Source of the DNA: Bacteroidota bacterium
Lineage (GTDB): Bacteria > Bacteroidota > Bacteroidia > Chitinophagales > Chitinophagaceae
Assembly: GCA_026391125.1 (NCBI GenBank)
Contig: JAPLEO010000070.1
Span: 1 to 47,433, forward strand
Reading direction: 5' to 3'
Length of the DNA: 47,433 nt
The notes beneath the pieces were generated by a model that saw only the letters and a program-made list of their open reading frames with translations, did no database searches and was not told where the DNA came from. Positions 1 through 7,097 of the stretch are shown piece after piece (the stretch's first letter is position 1; each line of letters begins with the position of its first letter). The translations under genes and the position numbers were made by a program.

Positions 1-195
1 GAAATTAAAGATATAGGAGCAAATATGCCAATATTGATTGCTTTAGGAAATCATGTTCATTCAATACTGGTAAGAAATTTTGAAGGTATTTATCCAATAC
101 TTAAATTTCCACATTATAGTATGCAAATAAGTAAAGAAAATTATAAATCAATAATAGACAAAGTAATAAATGAGAATTTGTCAATTCTAAAATAA
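1..195 (+). CDS. 3' end of a possible uracil-DNA glycosylase-like protein (partial)
   Basis: The window opens inside a reading frame that stays open for 64 codons and stops with TAA at 193-195. The visible tail contains the run PILIALGNHVHSIL and, about 20 residues later, FPHYS. A hydrophobic strand ending in a small Gly/Asn turn, followed by an H-x-S element, is what the C-terminal part of uracil-DNA glycosylase superfamily proteins looks like (usually HPS). The match is short and the catalytic N-terminal part lies outside the window, so the family call is tentative. Confidence 0.4.
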   Translation, partial: EIKDIGANMPILIALGNHVHSILVRNFEGIYPILKFPHYSMQISKENYKSIIDKVINENLSILK

Positions 196-447
196 GTTAA
201 TAGAAAATTAAAATAAATTACATACCTGCAGTTACATTAGATGATATAATAAAGACTTGTATTAAGCCATTGATTGCAAGAAAATCATATTGTTTGGCTT
301 TCTCCTATTTTTCAAATGTGTTTGAATGATAATTATCCAGAGTCAATTTACATTCAAGTATTTAAAGCTGATTCCTAAGATGGTAATTATTTGGTAAAAG
401 AAAGCAGTTTTTTATTGAATATAATTTAGCAAATATGGTTTTTTTTG

Positions 448-475
448 TATTGACTAATTGAGTAATTAGTCAATA
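448..475. promoter_or_regulatory. Perfect 12-bp inverted repeat upstream of the J-domain gene
   Basis: TATTGACTAATT (448-459) and its exact reverse complement (464-475) flank the spacer GAGT. The dyad lies 36 bp before the TTG start of the J-domain gene, in an otherwise plain AT-rich stretch of about 315 bp (196-511) in which I see no gene. A run of eight T precedes it and a run of A follows, so it could be a weak terminator hairpin for either strand. Its position just ahead of an operon makes an operator equally possible. Confidence 0.45.
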
Positions 476-511
476 AAAATTCATATATTACATTTACTAA
501 ATATATTCAAA

Positions 512-1429
512 TTGACTGACAACCAAAATACAGATATTTTTAAAATTATTAAAAGGCTTGAAATGATAAAGAGCCTTATTTTTATTGATGAAGAGGAAGA
601 AATTCAAATACATATTTCCAAATTAGAGCAGCTAAATATCCCAGATTCTGTTAAGCAGATTGTTATTCTTTTGAAGCAGATGGAATATAGCACTGCCATG
701 ATAGAAATAGAAGACTTTCTAAATAAACACAAACAAGTTGCCATTTATATTGACTCAGAAGTAGAAGGGTTAAAATTAGAAGCTAAATCATTAGAAGCAA
801 AATTGAATGCTTTGTCTGATGAAAAAGCAGACTTAGAGAAACTAATTCATGAGTTTGGAGTTCGACATAACAAAGAGCTAGGTGAAATCATCATTAAAAT
901 TTTAAGGAATCGTAAAGAAAGTCCAAAAAACACTTCAGAAGAAAAGAAAGAGGCAGAAAAAGACTATGAAGAATACCAGGAGCAATATGAAAACATCAAA
1001 AAGGAATCAATTGCAGACCTAAATGAAGATGAAGTAAAAGAATTAAAGGATAAATACAGAAAGGCAAGTAAACTTTGTCATCCAGATGTTGTGAGTGAAG
1101 AGCAAAAAGATTTAGCTACAAAAATATTTGCTGAATTAAGTACTGCCTATGAAAAAAATGATTTGAAACGTGTGAATGAAATTCTAAGTAATCTAGAATC
1201 AGGAAATTTCTTTGTGAGTAAATCTGATGCAATACATGAGAAAAAAATCCTGAAATCTGAAATTGAAAAATTAAGAATGAAGATTTCAGGACTAACAAAA
1301 GAAATCAATGAAATTAAAATAAGTGAAACCTATAACACAATAATATCTATAGATGATTGGAATGAATATTTTGCATCAACCAAAGTAAAATTAGAATCTC
1401 AGCTAAAAGGATTTGATAATGGGAACTAA
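512..1429 (+). CDS. J-domain (DnaJ-like) coiled-coil protein
   Basis: A 305-residue protein. The central part (about residues 70-170) is rich in Lys and Glu with heptad-like spacing and is probably coiled coil. Residues about 175-225 form a J-domain: a helix ending in KLCHPDV with the HPD motif at residues 190-192, then a helix with the pattern AELSTAYEKND. The HPD motif is what stimulates Hsp70 ATPase. There is no Gly/Phe region, zinc finger or DnaJ C-terminal domain, so this is a class C type co-chaperone or a J-like adaptor. No ATG fits the 5' end. TTG at 512 is the first plausible start; the next in-frame ATG, at codon 18, would cut into the first helix. The gene overlaps the following WG-repeat gene by 11 bp, which implies translational coupling. 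Confidence 0.8.
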   Translation: MTDNQNTDIFKIIKRLEMIKSLIFIDEEEEIQIHISKLEQLNIPDSVKQIVILLKQMEYSTAMIEIEDFLNKHKQVAIYIDSEVEGLKLEAKSLEAKLNALSDEKADLEKLIHEFGVRHNKELGEIIIKILRNRKESPKNTSEEKKEAEKDYEEYQEQYENIKKESIADLNEDEVKELKDKYRKASKLCHPDVVSEEQKDLATKIFAELSTAYEKNDLKRVNEILSNLESGNFFVSKSDAIHEKKILKSEIEKLRMKISGLTKEINEIKISETYNTIISIDDWNEYFASTKVKLESQLKGFDNGN

Positions 1430-2513
1430 TGGGATTATAAAACTAAATTCTGGAATACTAAAAGCTGTTTCCAATAGTATTAGTGTAACAAACAAACTAT
1501 TGGCTAAAACAGAACTACAGCTTATTCCTTATCGAAAAGGAGATAAATGGGGATTTTGCTCAGCAGATAAGACAATTGTGATAGATTGCATTTTCGAAAA
1601 TGTAAATCCATTTTCAGAAGAATTAGCTTCAGTTAAATCGAATGATAAATGGGGATTTATAGATGTTAGTGGCAGAATTTTAATCCCCTGTATATACACC
1701 TCAGTATTTTCTTTCAATGAAGGAATGGCAGAAGTAGAACTTGACCATCATTGTGGCTACATTGATGGAAATGGAAAGATAGTCATACCAATTGTTTATG
1801 AAATGATATTTTTTTTTCATGAGGGATTAGCTACTGTGAAATTGAATGGAAAATGGGGTTGTATAAACAAAAAAGGAGAAATAGTTATTCCTTGTATTTA
1901 TTATAACAGTATATACTTTCGTGAGGGTTTGGCTGTAGTTAAAATTGAGGGAAAGTATGGTTGTATAGATTTAAATGGAGTCATAGTAGTCCCTTGTATT
2001 TATGATTTTTTAAATGGTTTTTCTGAGGGCTTAACAGGAGTAAAGAGGAAGGGTAAATTTGGTTTTATGAATTTAAAGGGTGAAATAATTATCCCATGTA
2101 TTTATGATTTTGTAGATGAATTTTATGATGGATTTGCTGTAGTAAAGTTGAAGAAAAAATATGGTTGTATAAACAAAAATGGAGAATTAGTTATTCCTTG
2201 TATTTATAAATCTAAGTTTTCTATTGAAGAGGGTATAGCTGTAGTTCAATTGAATGACAAATATGGCTGTATAAACAAAGAAGGGGAATTAGTTATTCCA
2301 TTCATTTATGATTATATGGATATTTTTCACGAAGGTGTAGCTGGTGTAGAAATTAATGGAAAATGTGGTTATATAGATTGCAATGGCAATTTTGTGATTC
2401 CTTGTATTTATGATAATCAGCCATTTCTGTTCATTGATGGGCTTTGTATGGTTTCTTTAAATGGTAAATATGGATATATTAATAAACAAGGAATTGAATA
2501 TTGGGAAGATTAG
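1419..2513 (+). CDS. WG-repeat (KWG) protein 1
   Basis: A 364-residue protein built almost entirely from a 34-residue repeat (about nine full copies and a partial last one) of the form GKWGCINxxGEIVIPCIYD-(x)7-EGLAxVKLN. These are WG repeats, a beta-rich family thought to mediate protein binding; the ligand is unknown. Before the repeats lies a separate module of about 40 residues with LKAVSNSISVTNKLLA and then LIPYRKGDKWGF. It is shared with the next gene. The protein ends in GIEYWED. There is no signal peptide, so it is probably cytoplasmic. The ATG at 1419 is preferred over a TTG two codons earlier. It overlaps the J-domain gene, and only 3 bp separate it from WG-repeat protein 2. The ~102-bp repeat is also visible at DNA level. 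Confidence 0.88.
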   Translation: MGTNGIIKLNSGILKAVSNSISVTNKLLAKTELQLIPYRKGDKWGFCSADKTIVIDCIFENVNPFSEELASVKSNDKWGFIDVSGRILIPCIYTSVFSFNEGMAEVELDHHCGYIDGNGKIVIPIVYEMIFFFHEGLATVKLNGKWGCINKKGEIVIPCIYYNSIYFREGLAVVKIEGKYGCIDLNGVIVVPCIYDFLNGFSEGLTGVKRKGKFGFMNLKGEIIIPCIYDFVDEFYDGFAVVKLKKKYGCINKNGELVIPCIYKSKFSIEEGIAVVQLNDKYGCINKEGELVIPFIYDYMDIFHEGVAGVEINGKCGYIDCNGNFVIPCIYDNQPFLFIDGLCMVSLNGKYGYINKQGIEYWED

Positions 2514-2516
2514 CAT

Positions 2517-3740
2517 ATGGAAGACAATAAGCTGATAAAATATGAAAATAATCAATTGCAAAAAGTATCAAATGCAATTGCAGTAACGAATAAATTATTA
2601 GCATTATCACATAGACGATTAATACCTTATCGTAAAAAAAATAAATGGGGGTATTGTACCCCAGATAAACAAATTATAATTGATTGTGTGTATGATAACG
2701 TTTATGAGTTCCAAGAAAACTTTGGTGCAATCATGCTTAATAATCGATGGGGGTTCTGTGATTTAAATGGAACTGTAATAATTTCATGCATTTATGACAG
2801 CTTGAATTTAATGACTAATGGAATTGCAATTTTTAAATTAGATGATAAATATGGTTGCATTGATAAAAAAGGTATTGAAATTGTTAATTCCATTTACGAA
2901 GAAATTTATAACTATCCTAATGGATTTTTTATTGTAAAAAATGAAACTAAATGGGGTTTAATTAATAAAAAGGGGGAATTAATAATAAAATGTAAATACA
3001 ATAGTATTTCAGTACATGATGATGTTGCTATAGTAGAAAGTGATAATAAATTTGGTTTAATAGATTTGCAGGGAAAGGAAATAATAAAATGCAAATTAGA
3101 ATATATATCAAGTTTTGAAGGGGAAGTTGCAATAATTAGAGAAAAAAATATTTGGGGTTTAGAGAAGAATTTCATCATAAATAAAAAAGGTGAAAAAATA
3201 AGTTCTCTAAAATATGATAGGGCAATAGGATTTAACGAAGGATTAGCATATGTAAGTCTTGATAACAAATTTGGGTTTATTAATAAAAAAGGGGAATTAG
3301 TTATATCATTGAAATTTGATTATGCTTTTAATTTTAATGATGGATTGGCAGCAGTTTGTATTGATGATGAAATATTTGATAAATGGGGGTTTATAAATAA
3401 AGAAGGAAATATCATTATTTCATGTAAGTATGAGGGGGTTAATTCATTCCATTTTGGCACAGGATTGGCAAAAATTAAATCTGATGGGAAATTTGGGTTT
3501 ATTGACAAGTCTGGGAATAAGGTTATTGACTGTATTTATGAAGAGATAGAATATTTTCATTGTAATAGAGCACGATTTAAAGAGAATGGTAAATATGGAT
3601 TTATTGATTTAGATGGAAATGAAGTAATTCCACCAATATATGATGAAGCAAATGGTTTCATAGATGATATTTCAGAAGTGTATCTCAATGGTAAGAAGGG
3701 ATTTATAAACAAAAATGGTGTCGAATATTGGGAAGATTAA
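2517..3740 (+). CDS. WG-repeat (KWG) protein 2
   Basis: A 407-residue paralogue of the preceding gene. It has the same N-terminal module (LQKVSNAIAVTNKLLA, then LIPYRKKNKWGY), then about ten more divergent WG repeats, and the near-identical C-terminus GVEYWED. One repeat, around residues 205-245, carries a short insertion (NIWGLEKNFIINKKG). There is no signal peptide or membrane segment. The ATG at 2517 follows the upstream stop by 3 bp, so the J-domain gene and both WG genes are almost certainly one transcript. The shared ends and diverged middle suggest a tandem duplication in which the termini are constrained. The function is not known; a scaffold or sensor role is only an inference. Confidence 0.87.
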   Translation: MEDNKLIKYENNQLQKVSNAIAVTNKLLALSHRRLIPYRKKNKWGYCTPDKQIIIDCVYDNVYEFQENFGAIMLNNRWGFCDLNGTVIISCIYDSLNLMTNGIAIFKLDDKYGCIDKKGIEIVNSIYEEIYNYPNGFFIVKNETKWGLINKKGELIIKCKYNSISVHDDVAIVESDNKFGLIDLQGKEIIKCKLEYISSFEGEVAIIREKNIWGLEKNFIINKKGEKISSLKYDRAIGFNEGLAYVSLDNKFGFINKKGELVISLKFDYAFNFNDGLAAVCIDDEIFDKWGFINKEGNIIISCKYEGVNSFHFGTGLAKIKSDGKFGFIDKSGNKVIDCIYEEIEYFHCNRARFKENGKYGFIDLDGNEVIPPIYDEANGFIDDISEVYLNGKKGFINKNGVEYWED

Positions 3741-3826
3741 TGAAATTAATTAAAATATAAATTATCTTTTTACATTATGAACATCCCGAAAATTCTTGAA
3801 GCAATAAAGTTTTAATTGAAATCTTT

Positions 3827-4444
3827 ATGAAAATATTTGCACAGAGATGGTACGTAAGTTTAATTATAATTCCATTTATTATTAATCTTTTTACAAATAC
3901 AATATCCTGGAGTATAATTAAGCACAATTCAATATTGACTTACTTGATTTTGTCTCTAGTAATAAATGTAATTTTAATTGGAGAATTTGTTGTTTATTTT
4001 AGAAATCAAAAGAATTTTTCTTCAAGTTGGCAAAATGATAGTGCTATAATTATAAAATTGCTTGGTATATTAAATCTCAAGGATAATGAAGAAGTACTAA
4101 AATCCACAAATCATAGTAATAATTTTGATTATAACTATTTTCAAGATTTGAAGAATTTCATATTCCAAGCAAACAAACTCGAAAATAATATCAGTAATAA
4201 ACACCTAAGAAGCAAACTAGATAATTTAAAGGTTGCACTTGATATCTACTTGAATTTCATAGCTAAGAATATGGCAAGCAATGTTAATAATGATTGTCAG
4301 ACTCTTTCTGTTGGTCGTGAATTAAAGTCTGTCAATTATGAACTATATCAACAAAGGATTAAAGAGCTTGATGACAGTGCAGATTATGCATATAAAAGAC
4401 TAGAAGAATTCATCCACTATTTAAAACAAAAGAATATTATATAG
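3827..4444 (+). CDS. Two-helix membrane protein with helical cytoplasmic tail
   Basis: A 205-residue protein I do not recognise. Two hydrophobic segments (about residues 10-30, WYVSLIIIPFIINLF, and 37-60, LTYLILSLVINVILIGEFVV) form a hairpin. They are followed by a soluble, charged, mostly helical region of about 140 residues. It starts 86 bp after the second WG gene in the same direction and could be the last gene of that cassette. The AT-rich composition matches its neighbours. Confidence 0.6.
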   Translation: MKIFAQRWYVSLIIIPFIINLFTNTISWSIIKHNSILTYLILSLVINVILIGEFVVYFRNQKNFSSSWQNDSAIIIKLLGILNLKDNEEVLKSTNHSNNFDYNYFQDLKNFIFQANKLENNISNKHLRSKLDNLKVALDIYLNFIAKNMASNVNNDCQTLSVGRELKSVNYELYQQRIKELDDSADYAYKRLEEFIHYLKQKNII

Positions 4445-4657
4445 CTGCAATAATCTTGGAACTTTTAACTCTTTGAATTATAACTATTTCATCATTTAAT
4501 TAAAATGGAATGAGATTAATAATAATTATCAACTCCTGTTAGGTAAATGATTAGTTTAAAAAACAAGTAAACAATATTTTGGGTCACGTTTGGGTATCAA
4601 ATACATATTGACAATACTAAAAGAGCCTATTTTAATGCACTTCAAGGCAGTAACCAA

Positions 4658-4705
4658 CTTGCATGGCATGCAAGAGGTCGACGGTTCGACCCCGTTACTC
4701 TCCAC
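4658..4705 (+). pseudogene. tRNA-Ala(GGC) 3' half, 5' half absent
   Basis: The sequence folds as the 3' half of a tRNA. The anticodon arm CTTGC-ATGGCAT-GCAAG (4658-4674) has GGC at the anticodon position. Variable loop AGGTC follows, then a T-arm GACGG-TTCGACC-CCGTT, the acceptor 3' strand ACTCTCC and discriminator A. U70 and A73 fit alanine identity (G3-U70 pair). No D-arm or 5' acceptor strand occurs upstream: the bases before 4658 bear no tRNA resemblance. It is therefore a fragment of the kind left at tRNA integration sites. No CCA is encoded. Confidence 0.8.
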
Positions 4706-4717
4706 AGCTTTAAAATG

Positions 4718-4743
4718 GGTCCACAGTAATGTGGGCCTTTTTT
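4718..4743 (+). terminator. Rho-independent terminator behind tRNA half 1
   Basis: GGTCCAC (4718-4724) pairs with GTGGGCC (4731-4737, one G-U pair) around a 6-nt loop, followed by six T. The same structure recurs at 5223-5247. Confidence 0.75.
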
Positions 4744-4844
4744 GTTTTTCAATTTTATAATTGATACTCACTAAAATTATTTCACTTCATTGGTATACAG
4801 CTATGTAACCTATAATTTGTGCTCTCGAGAACAAAGATTTTTAA

Positions 4845-5096
4845 ATGCCTTTTTTTGTTTACATCCTACACCCTTCTAAGAATGATAAATACTACATAGG
4901 AAGTTGTGAGGACATAACCATAAGGCTAACCCAACATAATTCTGGAAGAAATAAATCAACTCATTCTGGAATGCCTTGGGTATTGATGCATACTGAGCAA
5001 TTTGAAACCCGCGCAAATGCTGTTACAAGAGAAATGCAAATTAAAAAAATGAAAAGCAAAAAGTATATCGAAAAATTAGTATCGACTACCATTTAG
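4845..5096 (+). CDS. Small single-domain GIY-YIG nuclease
   Basis: An 83-residue protein consisting of one GIY-YIG domain: FVYIL at the N-terminus, YYIGSC completing the GIY-YIG motif, the catalytic-type Arg in ITIRLTQHNSG, and Glu in KYIEKLV at the C-terminal end. This is the short URI/SLX1-like type that is common in Bacteroidota. The domain cuts DNA using a metal and a Tyr/Arg/Glu site; the natural substrate of these stand-alone proteins is not established. The stop codon TAG (5094-5096) is immediately followed by sequence that reads as the end of a tRNA D-arm (TAGAGCG) and then by a palindrome and tRNA half 2, so gene and tRNA remnant are fused back to back. Confidence 0.88.
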   Translation: MPFFVYILHPSKNDKYYIGSCEDITIRLTQHNSGRNKSTHSGMPWVLMHTEQFETRANAVTREMQIKKMKSKKYIEKLVSTTI

Positions 5097-5149
5097 AGCG
5101 TCCCGAATGCATTCGGGAAGGTCGACGGTTCGACCCCGTTACTCTCCAC
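5094..5149 (+). pseudogene. Second tRNA-Ala 3' half with altered anticodon arm
   Basis: From 5119 to 5149 this is identical to tRNA half 1. Upstream the anticodon arm is different: TCCCG (5101-5105), an 8-nt loop AATGCATT and CGGGA (5114-5118). An 8-nt loop without U33 should not work as a tRNA, although TGC (Ala) sits in it. TAGAGCG before the arm resembles the 3' side of a D-arm and includes the nuclease stop codon. No 5' acceptor strand is present. I call it a tRNA remnant or mimic rather than a gene. Confidence 0.65.
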
Positions 5150-5154
5150 TCTTA

Positions 5155-5208
5155 TCCGCCGTAACTTCAGTGAAGGAGGATATCCGCCGAAGCTTTAGCG
5201 AAGGAGGA
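5155..5208 (+). repeat. Two REP-like 26-bp units inserted in the duplicated block
   Basis: TCCGCCGTAACTTCAGTGAA followed by GGAGGA (5155-5180) and TCCGCCGAAGCTTTAGCGAA followed by GGAGGA (5183-5208) are two imperfect copies in tandem. Each can fold on itself (TCCGCC against GGAGGA). Compared with copy 1, the 61 bp from 5150 to 5210 are extra: the sequence on both sides continues the copy-1 unit. This shows an insertion of REP-like elements. Confidence 0.7.
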
Positions 5209-5222
5209 AAAGCTTTAAATTG

Positions 5223-5247
5223 GGTCCACAGAAATGTGGGCCTTTTT
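5223..5247 (+). terminator. Rho-independent terminator behind tRNA half 2
   Basis: GGTCCAC (5223-5229) pairs with GTGGGCC (5236-5242) and is followed by five T. It is the copy of the hairpin at 4718 with one base changed in the loop. Confidence 0.72.
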
Positions 5248-5434
5248 ATTAGTCAAGTTCTTCATGACATAAAATTAATATATTTATGTATTAATTGCCT
5301 TTACTTTAGAATCTAATTACCATTGAAATTAGAAATTCCAGCCCCTATTTCAATCTTAAGTGGCTTAATTTCTAGTAAGGAAATACGTAGAAAGAAGAGC
5401 TTGAATTGATAGACTAACACTAATATTAATTAGA

Positions 5435-5917
5435 ATGATATTCACAAATTCATTTGATGATATTGTAAGGAAGAAAACATTCGGTGCATGTATCATGTTT
5501 ACCATATTTCCTGCTTATATTTTGTTTTCGAATAAGGTATGGCTTTGGTATTTACCTTTTATTGCTATCTTAATATTGGTCTTGCTTTATACATATTTAA
5601 AAATGCCACTAAAGTATGAGGTTGGCCAGAATAATGTTTTAATTTGCAGGCGAATTGGAAATATTGTTATCAACTTTCAAGAAATTGAAAGGGTTGATAG
5701 AATACATCACGATTTACTTAAGAATTCCACTAGTGGAGGAGCGTTTGGTTATAATGGAAAATTCAATACCGATCTAGGTAAAATAACATTCTACGCTACA
5801 CGCAGAGATAAATTAATAATGTTAACTAAAAAAGATAAGTCCAAGATTATATTGACGCCAGATCAAGAAGATGAGTTTATCAAGGATCTAGAGAAATGCA
5901 TCAATTCACAACATTAA
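5435..5917 (+). CDS. Membrane-anchored bacterial PH-like domain protein
   Basis: A 160-residue protein. Two adjacent hydrophobic segments (about residues 16-32 and 36-55) are followed by a beta-rich domain with the order typical of small bacterial PH-like proteins: a strand (YEVGQNNVLICRR), then IVINFQEIERVDRI, FYATRRDKLIMLT, KIILTPDQEDEFIKDL and a closing helix. Such proteins are usually inner-membrane anchored with a cytoplasmic PH-like fold; no specific role can be assigned. It stands alone, with unremarkable AT-rich sequence on both sides. Confidence 0.62.
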   Translation: MIFTNSFDDIVRKKTFGACIMFTIFPAYILFSNKVWLWYLPFIAILILVLLYTYLKMPLKYEVGQNNVLICRRIGNIVINFQEIERVDRIHHDLLKNSTSGGAFGYNGKFNTDLGKITFYATRRDKLIMLTKKDKSKIILTPDQEDEFIKDLEKCINSQH

Positions 5918-6140
5918 GATAGAATAGTGTAAGCATATCATATTGATTATTTTTTTGCTTCTAAAAGTTTGTGTGAAAAATAATTGTATCACCAATCATT
6001 ATAGATATATCCTATATTTATATCCCCTCCAGCTCATCCCACTTGAATGCTGTTTTTAGATTGTGAATTATAATAAAAGTCTGCAAATAATTAATGGCAT
6101 CAATACTTATTCCAATTTCAGAAGTAATAACACAAAAAAT

Positions 6141-6641
6141 ATGAAACTAAATTTTCTGACAGCAATAATTTGTATCTCCTTCTTAAGTTGCAGTACAAGA
6201 GTTCAAATTCAGGATGCAAATGAGTTTAAAGGGAAAAGAGTAGGTGTGCAATTAATTAACATTAGCAATCTTAATCTACCTAAGAAACAAAAAACTGGAA
6301 CCGATACTATTTGTGCTTGCATAAGTCAATCAACTACAGATGCAATCTATCCATTTTTGCAACAATCTGGCTTAACAGTTATTCCTCTAAATTTATCTTC
6401 AAAAGCCAATATTTTTGAGGTTGTTCATACAGCTGATTCATTAAAATTAGACTACGTTTTTGTTGGTACTGGCATAGTCAATTTTGAAGGAAGCTCCCCA
6501 TTTATGCATGAATTAACAGTCAAATTGATAAAAGTAAAAACAGGTGAAGCAAAATTATCAGGATCTTTTACAGGTGCAGGTGTAGGTCCGGTAAAAGCTA
6601 TGTCAAGAATTGGGAAAAAAATGGTGAAACATGTAAAGTGA
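6141..6641 (+). CDS. Lipoprotein with a possible CsgG/LpoB-like fold
   Basis: The ATG at 6141 gives a clean lipoprotein signal, MKLNFLTAIICISFLSC, with the acylated Cys at about residue 17. A GTG start 26 codons upstream would bury this signal inside the protein, so the shorter form (166 aa) is chosen. The mature part has alternating strand/helix segments (GKRVGVQLINIS, TTDAIYPFLQQSGLTVIPL, LDYVFVGTGIVNF, MHELTVKLIKVKTGEA). That order recalls periplasmic CsgG/LpoB-like domains. The similarity is at fold-pattern level only. Confidence 0.6.
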   Translation: MKLNFLTAIICISFLSCSTRVQIQDANEFKGKRVGVQLINISNLNLPKKQKTGTDTICACISQSTTDAIYPFLQQSGLTVIPLNLSSKANIFEVVHTADSLKLDYVFVGTGIVNFEGSSPFMHELTVKLIKVKTGEAKLSGSFTGAGVGPVKAMSRIGKKMVKHVK

Positions 6642-6683
6642 AATTAAAATTCTACTAAAAAATGAATAGCAAACTAAACTTCA

Positions 6684-7064
6684 ATGAAGTATTATCAATT
6701 ACATAAATATTTAGTGGTTCTTTTTTTTCTGACTGTAATTATACCTGGTGATAAACTTGATTTTCCTGTAGGTCTAATACTTTTACTTTCAATTTATAGC
6801 ATTCCACCACTTTCAAACCTAGCATTAGCAATACTTCCTATAATTGCTATATTATACTTAATTATTTCTGGTATTGACTCACCTGATACTAAGAAAGAAA
6901 AGATTTATACAATTAGTTCTATCCTGATTTTTTGGGGTTTCCTATTGTATTGTATTATAGACTCTATTAAATATATTTCAGGAGAAACTTTAGTAACCTT
7001 ACTCTTGTTTGTATCAGTTTCGTTATCCCTTTTAATTAGATTAAAAAGAGAATTGAAGAAATAA
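6684..7064 (+). CDS. Small four-helix membrane protein
   Basis: A 126-residue protein of unknown function with four hydrophobic segments (about residues 8-22, 29-62, 77-92, 100-118) and a basic C-terminus, RLKRELKK. It lies 42 bp after the lipoprotein gene in the same direction and ends 33 bp before the convergent response-regulator gene. Confidence 0.55.
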   Translation: MKYYQLHKYLVVLFFLTVIIPGDKLDFPVGLILLLSIYSIPPLSNLALAILPIIAILYLIISGIDSPDTKKEKIYTISSILIFWGFLLYCIIDSIKYISGETLVTLLLFVSVSLSLLIRLKRELKK

Positions 7065-7097
7065 ATAAATTGGCAATCGGAGACAAGGATATTTACT

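Larger units (their letters stand above)
4658..5247 (+). mobile_element. Putative GIY-YIG cassette flanked by duplicated tRNA-Ala 3' half plus terminator
   Basis: A 31-bp direct repeat (4675-4705 and 5119-5149, identical) covers the variable loop to the acceptor end of a tRNA-Ala. Each copy is followed by a near-identical terminator block (4706-4743 and 5211-5247). Between them lies one small GIY-YIG nuclease gene. An endonuclease gene bracketed by duplicated tRNA 3' ends resembles a site-specific insertion that restores or copies its target. I infer a mobile cassette; the outer boundaries are not certain. Confidence 0.4.

Noticed and set aside
1540..2510. Regular ~102-bp DNA repeat that could be taken for a non-coding array or CRISPR-like structure
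   Set aside because: It is in frame and encodes the 34-residue WG repeat; units vary at codon level and there are no spacers.
3778..3816. Twelve-codon ORF (MNIPKILEAIKF) just before the two-helix membrane protein
   Set aside because: Too short to support; no leader-peptide signature such as clustered rare codons or a following attenuator.
4556..4771. Minus-strand ORF containing NGVEPSTSCMPCKL
   Set aside because: It is the complement of the tRNA-Ala fragment; such peptides are a usual by-product of tRNA sequence.
5107..5316. Plus-strand ORF starting MHSGRSTVRPRYSP
   Set aside because: It reads through the tRNA remnant, REP-like units and terminator; no coding character.
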